Shown here in pieces: positions 45,301 through 53,900 of a stretch of 64,000 bases of DNA. Made by a program: the position numbers and the translations under genes. This DNA is from Streptomyces sp. NRRL F-6492 (lineage in GTDB: Bacteria; Actinomycetota; Actinomycetes; Streptomycetales; Streptomycetaceae). Every line of letters starts with the position of its first letter. Position 1 is the first letter of the stretch. The stretch is from positions 62,001 through 126,000 of the forward strand of contig NZ_LGEG01000114.1 in assembly GCF_001280125.1 (NCBI RefSeq), written 5' to 3'. The notes beneath the pieces are model-generated. The model ran no database searches. It was not told the origin of the DNA and was given only the letters and a program-made list of their open reading frames with translations.

Positions 45301-45759
45301 GCCGGTGGACGTCTCCACGATTCCCGCGCCACCGGGGTTGGTCACCCGGCAGCCGCGCATCGCCAGCGAACCCTGCTGGCGGGTGAGTACAGCGGCCCAG
45401 GCGTTGCCCACCACCTCGCAGTCCTGGAGCGCCGCCTGACCGCGCGGCACGTCCACCGCGGGCAGCTCGTCGTCCAGCCCCTGCAGCACCAGCCCCGTCA
45501 GCTGCACCGCTTCGGCCACCACCTGGACCACCGTCCCCCGGGGCGGCACGATCCGCACGCTTCCGCGCCGGTCCTCGGCGGTGATGGTCACCATCTTGGT
45601 GATGACCAGGTTCTCCTCGTACCGCCCCGGCCGCACCGAGATCACCGCGCCGTTGCGCGCCGCCTCCAAGGCCGCGCCGATCGTGCGGAACTGGCCGCCG
45701 GAGCCGGACGGCCGGTCGGTCTGCGCCTCGGCGCTCACGGTCAGCACATGGCGCGACAT
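42352..45759 (-). CDS. beta-helix protein with two tandem CbxX/CfqX AAA+ domains (EccA-like)
   Basis: A 1135-residue protein from ATG (MSRHVLTVSAEAQTDRPSGS) with GAAGGGA upstream. Residues about 20-560 are right-handed beta-helix: FRTIGAALEAARNGAVISV and GRYEENLVITKMVTI, then many GxxxxN-type coils (for example GNAYVGNTVVRETGGVGVSV). After an acidic/Gly linker two AAA+ modules follow, Walker A GPPGTGKTT near residues 640 and 915, each with GVLFIDEAYTL and NPGLASRFSR. The AAA+ type is that of EccA, the ESX cytosolic ATPase; the fused beta-helix is not usual. Translationally coupled to the mycosin-like gene downstream. A one-AAA+ paralog lies at 3112-5538. Confidence 0.85.
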   Translation of the reverse strand: MSRHVLTVSAEAQTDRPSGSGGQFRTIGAALEAARNGAVISVRPGRYEENLVITKMVTITAEDRRGSVRIVPPRGTVVQVVAEAVQLTGLVLQGLDDELPAVDVPRGQAALQDCEVVGNAWAAVLTRQQGSLAMRGCRVTNPGGAGIVETSTGTSVIDDCVVEHLGTSAVVIGERANPTFRNCVLRDARGNGVCANGEGRGVIEDCEISATDKPAIALEQNSSTQVLRTSVRDCLLGVFISSKERVVLEECSVTGTKVHGIALAEGTDPVLRRCRTSRTRGNGIHVTGRSRGTFEECEVTGAEGNGIWVEETSGPAFKRCSVRDARDAGVVLTGDSAPDFDRLEVCGGAGAGVRVLEGANPMLRRVTVSDVAGPGVEVTRDGRGRLEGSEVSATGQAGVRIADGGNAYVGNTVVRETGGVGVSVGAGGVATLRDCNVAESPQEGVLVEDGGELTATRTRARSCRRYGFRVAAGGRATLSRCEAVDNTADGIRVDSTEAVRVHDCTVSGNRGSGLRQLKPSVRLAVENLTSVENDLPDSYGEITASAAGQGSESHGTRGDTDGEGAEDGPSGGASGPMPSAAPRRPDGPLEALQALVGLDGVKEQVSTLVNLNKLARRRELAGMPALPMSRHLIFAGPPGTGKTTVARLYGSILAELDVLPSGHLVEVARADLVASIIGGTAIKTTEVFQRALGGVLFIDEAYTLSQGTGGSGPDFGKEAIDTLVKLMEDHRDEVVVIVAGYSEEMRGFLDSNPGLASRFSRTVEFENYSDDELTTIVAMAAASHGYQLADGTREALARHFEGVAKGADFGNGRAARKVFEEMVDRQASRLATLPEIGNADLALLTPEDVGVTVAAGEPAERRTELLDELRAMIGLPAAKEQVEDLVNLIKQVNRRKEAGLPTATISHHLVFSGPPGTGKTTVARLYGRLLAELGVLPGGQLIETARADLVGRFVGHTAQLTKEAFDRARGGVLFIDEAYTLTPRGGTGNDFGQEAVDTLMKLMEDHRDEVVVIVAGYADEMQGFLDSNPGLASRFSRSVSFGHYTDEELVRIVEALSEKAGYVCPPETLSALGELFASVPRDRTFGNGRFARQTMESMITRQAGRLSRLDIDDVAELSLLLPQDVPWDRVPGGVA

Positions 45760-45811
45760 GCGTGGTTGTTCCCTTCGTGGTGGGCCGGTGGCCTCGGTGG
45801 GCCGGACCGCT

Positions 45812-47302
45812 TCAGGAGGCGGTGCACTGGACACGGGCGGCGTCGCCCGCGTGATGGGCGTAGGTCCGCTTCGACCCCGACCAGTCGAGACCCCGGTCGT
45901 GGAGCTTCACCGTCAGCAGGCCACGGGTGACGTTGACGCTGCCGGCGCTGATCCACTGCCCCCGCCGGGAGGCCTGGTCGACGGTGAAGGACTTCAGGAT
46001 CGGGTCGTTGCCCGTCGCACCGGCGTGCACGGTGTAGTACGACGGCTTGCCGCCCACCGCCTTGATGTCGCTGTTGTTGGGAATGTGCACCGAGACCTGG
46101 CAGGTGCCGGAGGTGACGTCGCCGGTACGGAACGTCCAGCGCAGCGCGTTCCCGGCGTCGCTGCCCGAGTGTCCGGACATCGGCAGGGAGTAGAAGTCGC
46201 CGTTGCAGCCGGAGCTGCCGTAGCCGCCGGTGCCGTACCGCTGCCAGCCCTCCTTGCCGTCCGTGTACCAGCCGCTGTACGTGAAGGTGGCGCCCGAGCC
46301 CGCGCAGCCCGGGCCCGCCACGGCCGAGTACTGCGCCTTCGCCGGGGGAGCCGGCGTCTGCTGCGGCGCGGTCACGGTCCCCCGGGTCTTGGTGGGCGTC
46401 GGGCCGGGCCGGGTGGTGGGCGTCGGGCCGGAGGAGGACCTGGACCCGCCGGAGGTGGACCTGGACCCGCCGGAGGTCGGACCGGTGGTGGGCCGGGAGC
46501 CGCCGGAGCCGGTGCCGGGGCTCTTCGTGGCCGTCGGCCCGGGGCCGCCGCCGAGGCTGCCCACCCCGGCTCCCGTGCCGAGACCGGCGGCGGACTTGGC
46601 CAGGGGGTTGTTCGCGGGGCCCGGACCGCCGTCCCGCGAACCGGGGGCCGCCCCCGGGGCGCCGGTTCCCGGCAGGGCGGAACCCTTCTCCGGCGCGTCG
46701 ACCCCCGGCACGTAGCCGTCGGAGCCTCCGCCGGCCTGGTTGTACCCGGTGGGGCGAGGGGGCACGGGATTCGGGCCGGAGCCGCCGCCGAGCTGAGAGA
46801 ACAGCAGGGGTACGCCCATCAGGACCACGCCCGAGGTGGCCGCCGCCGCGATCATCGGCTTGGAGAGCCGCTTGCCGGGGCGGGAGACGGTGCGGGGGAT
46901 CGTCGTGGCGGTGGCGGCCGCGGCGAGGCCGTCCGCGTCGGGGGCGGCCTGTCGTTCGCCCTCCCGTCCGCCGTCCGGCGCGTCCTCCCCGGCGGTCTCG
47001 GCCTCGCCTTCGGGGGCTGTGGTCCCCGGGGTGTCGGGGCCGGCCGCAGCGACGGTGCCGACCGGCGCGGCCGCGGTTCCGGCGCTCGTCTCCGGTTCGG
47101 CGACCTGCTCCGACCCGGCGCCGGCCGGGTCCGTCCCCGGTCCGGATCCGTTCGCGGCCCGCGCGGCGCCGGTACGCGGCTCGGGCGCCGCGCCGGCCCC
47201 GTCCGGATCGTCGTCCGCCGCCTGCCAGGCGACCGTCGGCAGGCTGATGGCCGACGCGGCCCGCGCGGCGGTGCCCCCGGCCCGTGCCTCGTTGTTGTCC
47301 AC
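45812..47302 (-). CDS. single-pass membrane protein with golvesin/CBM-like extracytoplasmic domain
   Basis: A 496-residue protein from GTG (VDNNEARAGGTAARAASAIS). Residues 1-145 are acidic, Ala/Gly/Pro-rich and likely disordered in the cytoplasm. One membrane helix follows at about 150-172 (SKPMIAAAATSGVVLMGVPL). A long Gly/Pro/Thr/Ser linker (about 175-340) comes next, then a Cys-containing beta domain (CAGSGATFTYSGWYTDGKEG, TSGTCQVSVHIPNNSDIKAV, SYYTVHAG, SFTVDQASRRGQWISAGSVN and VTRGLLTVKLHDRGLDW). The last part is like the golvesin C-terminal/xanthan-lyase CBM fold: substrate holding at the cell wall rather than catalysis. It stands between the giant gene and the beta-helix/AAA+ gene and may be part of the same secretion system. 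Confidence 0.7.
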   Translation of the reverse strand: MDNNEARAGGTAARAASAISLPTVAWQAADDDPDGAGAAPEPRTGAARAANGSGPGTDPAGAGSEQVAEPETSAGTAAAPVGTVAAAGPDTPGTTAPEGEAETAGEDAPDGGREGERQAAPDADGLAAAATATTIPRTVSRPGKRLSKPMIAAAATSGVVLMGVPLLFSQLGGGSGPNPVPPRPTGYNQAGGGSDGYVPGVDAPEKGSALPGTGAPGAAPGSRDGGPGPANNPLAKSAAGLGTGAGVGSLGGGPGPTATKSPGTGSGGSRPTTGPTSGGSRSTSGGSRSSSGPTPTTRPGPTPTKTRGTVTAPQQTPAPPAKAQYSAVAGPGCAGSGATFTYSGWYTDGKEGWQRYGTGGYGSSGCNGDFYSLPMSGHSGSDAGNALRWTFRTGDVTSGTCQVSVHIPNNSDIKAVGGKPSYYTVHAGATGNDPILKSFTVDQASRRGQWISAGSVNVTRGLLTVKLHDRGLDWSGSKRTYAHHAGDAARVQCTAS

Positions 47303-47381
47303 CGTGATTCCCCTCGGTCGTCGCGGACCCCCCGCGACACGTACGAACGGACCGGCGGTGTCCCGTGGTTCACCGGACCGG

Positions 47382-47804
47382 TCAACTCGGCGGGTGGACT
47401 TCCGTCCCTTCCGGCGCGGGGGTCAGCACGAAGGCGGCGGCGCGCTCGACGACGTCCTGGCCGAGGGGGCCCGGGGCGGTGTAGCCGGGCCTGTCCAGGT
47501 GCGCGAGCAGACCGGCCTCGGGAGCGAGCGCGTACTGCTCCAGGTAGTACGTGACGGTGTCGGTCCACACCCACCGCCCGTCCGTGCGGAAGTTCAGCGG
47601 CACCTCCGCCACCCGGGAGGGGTCCAGCACGTCGTCCATGAGGACCGGCGTCATCAGGACGGGCGTGCCGGCGTTCAGCCGCTCCACCAGCAAGGCGCGC
47701 AGGTCCGGGTCCTCGACCACCGGGTGGTCGAGGCCGAACCCCGGGCCCGTCTCCGGTCCCGCGTGGTCGAAGACGGAGGCGAGTCGGAACTCCGGGTCGG
47801 TCAT
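47382..47804 (-). CDS. small unknown protein beside the giant gene
   Basis: A 140-residue protein starting MTDPEFRLASVFDHAGPETG. No membrane helix, signal peptide or known motif. It has the compact alternation of strands and helices of a small soluble domain (LNAGTPVLMTPVLMDDVLDP, VPLNFRTDGRWVWTDTVTYY, LEQYALAPEAGLLAHLDRPG). Position directly downstream of the giant gene (98 bp) on the same strand is where immunity or chaperone proteins of large secreted proteins often sit; the length fits either. The role is inference from position only. Confidence 0.6.
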   Translation of the reverse strand: MTDPEFRLASVFDHAGPETGPGFGLDHPVVEDPDLRALLVERLNAGTPVLMTPVLMDDVLDPSRVAEVPLNFRTDGRWVWTDTVTYYLEQYALAPEAGLLAHLDRPGYTAPGPLGQDVVERAAAFVLTPAPEGTEVHPPS

Positions 47805-47841
47805 GGCGAGGTCCTGTCCTTGGATCGGGGCGGCCCGGCGG

Positions 47842-47867
47842 CCGTACGCCCCCGGGAGAACGTACGG
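47842..47867. other. small hairpin between the giant gene and the 140-codon gene
   Basis: CCGTACG and CGTACGG arms (7 bp) around a 12-nt loop, just past the giant gene's downstream neighbour start. Weak; might attenuate readthrough. Confidence 0.35.
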
Positions 47868-47902
47868 AACGCCGGGCACGGTTCAGACCGGGCGCGGCCG
47901 GC

Positions 47903-50900
47903 TCAGAACGACCAGTCCACGGCCGGCAGCGTGACGGCGGCGTGCCCCTGACCGAGGCGTACGTGCCAGTCGTCCCCCGGGGACCCGTACGCGTCCCCCG
48001 CCGCGGCCGCGAACGCCCGCGCCGCCTCGGCCTCGGCCCGCGCCAGGGCGGCGGGATCGCCCCCGTCCCGTACGCGGCGCAGATCTGCCAGAGCACGCGC
48101 CAGCACCGTCCGGGGGTCCGAGAGCCCGGGATCGGACCGCTCCGACTCTTCGGCGATCCGTTCCAGCGCCGGACCGTAGTGGGCCAGGTTGGCGTCCACG
48201 GCGCGTCGCATGTCGGCGTCCCGCCGGGCGGGCCGCGCGTCGTCCCGGAGCGCGATGTGGGGTCCCTCGGGGTCACCCGCGAGCACCAGGGGCGCGGAGC
48301 CGGAGGCGCCGGCGCCCCGCACCGCGACCCGCAGCAGGGTGTGCTCCACACCGTCCCGAGTGAAGCGGACGTACGCCTCCGGATCGACGTCCAGCCGTAC
48401 CGCGGCGGCGGGGGCCAGACGGGTCCGTGCCTCCTCGACGACGTCCGCCGTCGCGTAGAACGCGCGGACATCGTCGTGGTCCGGCACCGCCAGCCGGTGG
48501 TCGGCGGACACCCGGAGGGCGGGCCGCTCCACCGCCTCGACCGGGCGGACGGGCCGGAACGCCGGGAAGGACGCGGCGTCCCTGGACGGGCCGTTCAGAG
48601 CGAACGCGATCGGGTCCTCCCCGTCCGCGAACGCCACCACGCGCGTCTCGCCGACGCGGCGGGTGTGCGACGTCGTCCCCGCCGTCTCGTAGTCGGTGAG
48701 CCGGTAGGCGGGCGCGGGCGGTGGGGCCGGGGGAGCCGGCAGGGCGGCCGGGTCGGCGGGCGGGGTGACGGTCACGGCGGGAACGGGCCCGGGGGGCGTG
48801 GCCGGCGGAGCCAGGCGGGCCGGATCCGAGGGGGCCGGGACGGTGTCCGGGGTGCTCTCGGCGTCGGCGCCGCTGGGCGGGGTGACGGTGATGACGGGCG
48901 GCCCGACCACCTTCGGCCGGATCTCCCGCTCCTGCCCGGTCTTCACTTCGGGGATCGGCCCGGCCTGATCGTCGCCCGGAGCCTGTTCCTTCGGCGGAGC
49001 CTGGTCCTTTGCCGCGTCCTGCTCCTGCTTCTGGTCCTCCTCCACGCTCCGCTTCCGGTCCGCGGTCCGGCCCTCGGAGGCGCCCTGGCCCGCTCCTTCC
49101 ACCTGCGCCACCGGCCCCGGCTTCTGCCCGAACAGATCCGCGTGCTTCCGCAGCATTCCGTCCACCGCGTCGTCGTGCAGCAGTCCGATCAGGCCGCCGT
49201 CGACCACGACCTCGACCGTGGTCCTCCGGCTGCCGGTGAGGATCCAGGTGACGTCGGCCTCGTAGTAGTGCTGGGTCCCCTTCTTCTTGTCGCGCTCGTC
49301 GACCGTCTCGCCGCGGGTGGTGCTGAAGCCGTGCCCGCGCTCGCCTCCGACGCCCAGGGGCACGCCCAGGTTCGTCGTGACGTGGGAGACACCCGGGCCC
49401 TCCGGCGTACCGGTGTCCGTGCTGTGCACCCGGCCGTCGGGAGTGAGCGAGCCGGACCAGCCGAAGGTCGCCCTCTCCCGTTCCCGCTCCGTCTCCCGCT
49501 CCCGTACCCCCGTCTCGACGTTCGAGTCGAACTCCCCGGAGGCGAGGTGCCGGGTCCGGTGGACGACCATGCGCACGGTGATCTCCTCGCCGCCCGCGAC
49601 CGGCACCGTGTAGCCGCCGTCGAGCAGCCGCCTGACGTTGGCGCGCAGGTTCTGTTCGGTCGTCAGCACGTCGGTCCGCAGACCCTCCAGGGTCGCCGGG
49701 GCCAGGTCCCTGCGAGCGGGTGCCCCGGTGTCACCCTCCGCGACCCGGTGCGGCAGGGACGCGGCGGCGGGCAGCCACCGGAGGACCCGGTCAAGACCGG
49801 GCAGGGAGAGGGCCTGCAGCGCGGGGGCCAGGTCCCCGTTGAGGTCCTCGACCTGCCGGGGCACGGCCGTGGGGCCGTTCGGACGGACGTGGCCGGACAC
49901 CCGCACGGCTTCGGCGGGGAGGCCCGCACCCGGCCGCGTCAGGTGATCGGGCACCAGCAGCCGGGCCTCGCCGCCGAGGAGCGTGCCGGTCGCCGTCGGC
50001 GCGTGCCCCGAGGGGAACAGCTTCTCCCACTGGCCGCCCCACTGCGCGGCGAACCACCGCCCGGCACGGCCGTCCGTGGCCCGGTCGACCCACTGCGCCG
50101 GGGCGTTGAGGGCGGCCCCCGCCATCCGTACCGTCTGGTGCGGCTCGGAGGAGTCGAAGACGTCCACGGTGTACGTGACCGGGTGGCGGAACTCCTGAGC
50201 GGTACCCGTGACTTCCAGACTGTGCTGGTCACGCTCCGAGACGGTGTCGGTCACCGTACGGCCGACGGACGTGTCCGCCCCGCCGCCGGCCTTGATCCCG
50301 CCGCGCGGCGTCCCCGTCGCGTCCGTCCCCTTGACGGTGACGGTGACCTGCCCGCCCGCCTTGTCCGACGCTCCGGACGCGGACGCCGCCGACCGTGTGG
50401 CGGTGTCGGCCGCGGCCAACGTGACCTGGTCCCGGGGTCCCACGTACACCGGGTCCCCGACCGTGGCCGTGACCCGGACGCCGATCAGCCGCGTGCCGCC
50501 TCCGAGCTGCCGGAGCTTGACGAGCTGACGCACCGACGTCGTGTTGAGCGCGGTGAAGCCGGCGCGCAGCGACTCCGGGGAGAACACCGAGGCCAGACCG
50601 CGCGAGAAGTCAGTGGGAATACCGTCGTCCAGGCCGTCCGGGAGCCCCTTCAGCGTCCTGAGCAGCCTCCTGACCTCGGGCAGTACGGCGTCCGCGTCGA
50701 GCTTCTCGACGTGCGCGACGGCCTTGGCCAGATCGGCGTTGACGTACGAGCGGGTCTCGGGGGTCTCGGCGGTCCGCGGCGGTCCGGGGACGGTGATGTC
50801 CAGGGCACGGGCCCGGTGGTCGGGCACCGTCAGCTCCACGCCGCCGTCCACCTTCACGAGCAGCGTCCGCGCGGAATGGGCCGACGGGCCGGTCGAGAGG

Positions 50901-53900
50901 CGCCCGTCGGGCTTCCAGGTGTGGTGGCTGATCTCGTAGTAGGCGTCGGCGCGGTAGCGGTGGGTCGTGCCCTTGTACGTCACCGTCGAGGTGGCGGTGC
51001 TCGCCGTGGAGACGGTCCGTACGTCCGTGCGCGTCCGGGTGGCGTCCACCGACCCGCTCGCGACGACCGTCGCGCCGTCGAGCGAGGCGTAGCCGCCGAG
51101 ACCGAGCCCGACGCCTACGTTGTACGAACCGGTGTCGGCCGTGGCGGACTTGGTGCCGGTCTCCGCGCCGTACGCCAGGCTGGTGCCCGTACCGGTCCCT
51201 TCGTGCACCGGTGTTCCGAGCCTCAGCCGGACCACGAGCGCCTGCGCGCGGCCGTCGGCGTCCGGCGGCAGGGGGAACACCGCGCCGTCGGGGCCGGTGA
51301 GCCGCTCGAACCGGGACTGGAGGAAGTTCGGGGTGAGCGCGTCCTCGATCTCCGGCGTGAGGCCCCGGCGCAGGGTGCCCACCGTGTCTTCGGAGTGCCG
51401 TCCGAACTCGTCGTCCCGGGCCTTCGGCGGGGTTCCGCCACCGTGCTCGGCGACGAGTGCGCTCGCGGACGCGGTGAGCCGGCGGGTGCCGAGGAACTCG
51501 GGATGAACGCCGCCGAGACCGCCCCGCGGGAGGGTGAACTCCGGGACGGCGGAGTCGTCGATCCAGCCCGGGGCGTCGGCCTGCGGGAACACCGTCACGG
51601 TGCCCGTGGAGGCACGATGGGCGGTCGTGGTGTCCGACAGGTGCTCGTCGGCGACACGCACCACGGCGGACACGTCGTCTCCCTCGACGCGCAGCGACGA
51701 GCCGGAGACCAGGTCGCCCCTGCCGTCGTGGACCGTGGCGGTCAGATGGTGGACGGCCGCGTAGGTGAACGCGGTGTGCTCCCCGGTGGTCTCCTGCTCG
51801 CGGGACGCCTTGATGGTGGCGGTCACGGAGTCCTTGACGTTCGACAGCGTGGCGCCGCCGCCCACCTTGACTCCGGGCACCTCGATCCGGGACTTCTCCC
51901 CGGTGCCGATCCGCAGCGTCCCGCCGCCGGTGACCGAGAAGGACACCTGGCCGCCGACGCCGACGGCCTGGTTGGCGGTGTGCGTCGCCGAACGGGTCAA
52001 CGACAGGCCGCTTTCCCCGACCGTGCCCCGCAGGTCGCGCAGTTCGGTGCGCAGGTGCAGGCGGATCTCCTGGCCGCCCGCCTTCAGGACGACCGGGACG
52101 CCGGAGCCGAGGAGCTTGGCGAAGCGGGCCCGCATGCCGGGCGTGCCGAAGGCAGCCGTGAGCTCCCGGTGGAACTGCGCGTACTCGTCCTCGCTCAGCC
52201 TCCGCTTCAGGCCGGTCCGCTCCAGATGGGTGTCGAGCCAGCCCCGTGCGGCCTCCAGCACCTTCGGCGCGCCGGGGAGTTCACCGACCACGCCGGGTCC
52301 GAGTCCGGTGCGCGAGGCGAGGGCCGGCGGCTCCACGGGATCGCTTCCGAAGTCCCGCTGGCGGAAGGGCCCGAGCAGGGCGCCGCCTTCGGTCACCTCC
52401 ATCAGGTACGCGACCGGCCGGCGAGGGTCGTCGCCCTGACGGATGCGCAGGTGGGGGCTCCCTTCGATGCGGTAGGCCAGTTCGTCGGCGTGTGCGTACC
52501 GCGTGTCGATCCGTACCTCCACCGGGCCGCGGAGCGCGGCGAAGTCCTCCAGCTCGGCGGCGACGTCGGCGTACACCCGCGTCGGCCGTGCCGCGGCTCC
52601 GTCGTCGGCGGCGAGGTTGCGCACGGCCTGTTCGACCGGGTGGCGCAGGATGCCCCGGACATCGAGCGTTCCGTCGGCGTCCCGGTGGACGACCAGCCGT
52701 ACGTCGTCCGGGCGGGAGGCTCCGACGAGGTGCGGCGGGGCCTCCGAGCCGTCGTGCACCGAGAACCCGAGCCAGGGCCGGGCGGCGCTCAGCGCGGTGA
52801 GCTGCGCGACGCCGCCCTCTCCTCGCTCCAGCGGGCCGAACAGCTCGGTGAAGGTGGAGGTGCCGAGGCGCTGGGCCGCGGTGACCTGCCCTGCCGCGTC
52901 CACGTGGTAGCGGAAGGCGGGCCCGTCGAGGGCCGTGTCCACGAGCGCGTAGGCCCGCTGCTCGGGGACGACCGACACGCCTGGACGGTCGCGCAGGCTC
53001 GTCCACGGGGCTCCGGCGGGGAGGGTGCCGTCCGGGGTGGCGATCTCGATCGGATGCCTCCGGGCGATCTTCAGCAGTCCCGCCGCATCCGGCAGCCCGC
53101 CGCTCGGGAACGGCCTGGACGCACCGACGTCTTTGTTCGCCGCGGGCTCCTGGCGGGCCAACCGCAGCAGCTCGCGCACGGCCGTGCCCACGGTCCGGAC
53201 GCGTGCGGAGGGCCGGGGCGCGGTGTCGCCCCGGCGCGGTGGCTCCGGCGTGAACCGCTCCCGGTCCGGGCCGAGCAGCCGCGCTTCGAAGTCGGCGGCT
53301 CGCGAGGCGGGGACGCCCACGGCCATCTCCAGCGTCGAGTCGAACGACAGGGGCGGCCGCTTCGACGACGACACGAACTCCACGTGGAACCGCGCCACCG
53401 CGCGGTACTCGGCCTGGGCCTCCTCGGCGTGTTTGAGCTTCGCCTTGCTCTTGTCCGCACCGCCCACGTCGAAGTTGTGCGAACGCGCCGCGTTGACGGC
53501 CAGTTCCACACTGGGAACGAGCACGTACCTGCTGACGGTCGCCGGCGCCGCCGCGCCCGCGGTGAGGCCTGACTTGTCGCCGAATTTGCTGCTCGACTTC
53601 ACGCCGAACGCGTCGGAGAAGTCCTCCCGCACCCGCAGGGGGCCGCCGGTCCGGCCCATGTGCTGGAGTCCGGTCAGTTCGGCGTCCACCAGGAAGTGCC
53701 CCGCGAGCGACTTCCGCGTGAAACCGCCCGCCGTGAACACCCTGGAGGACAGACTCCCGGTGCTCCACCACTGGTTGCCGTCCTTGAACGCCTTCTCGTT
53801 GAAGAACTCCTGGCTGACCTCGGAGACGAACGCCGCGGTGACGTCCGGGGCGAACCCGGCCCTGTGCAGGGTCGAGGCGAGATCGGCGAGGAGCTGTCCC

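Noticed and set aside
47942..53572. Very long plus-strand reading frame (about 1,876 codons) opposite the giant gene
   Set aside because: It is the mirror of a high-GC minus-strand gene; its composition is Arg/Gly/Val/Pro shadow sequence with no motif, while the minus frame stays open for 16 kb with conserved modules.
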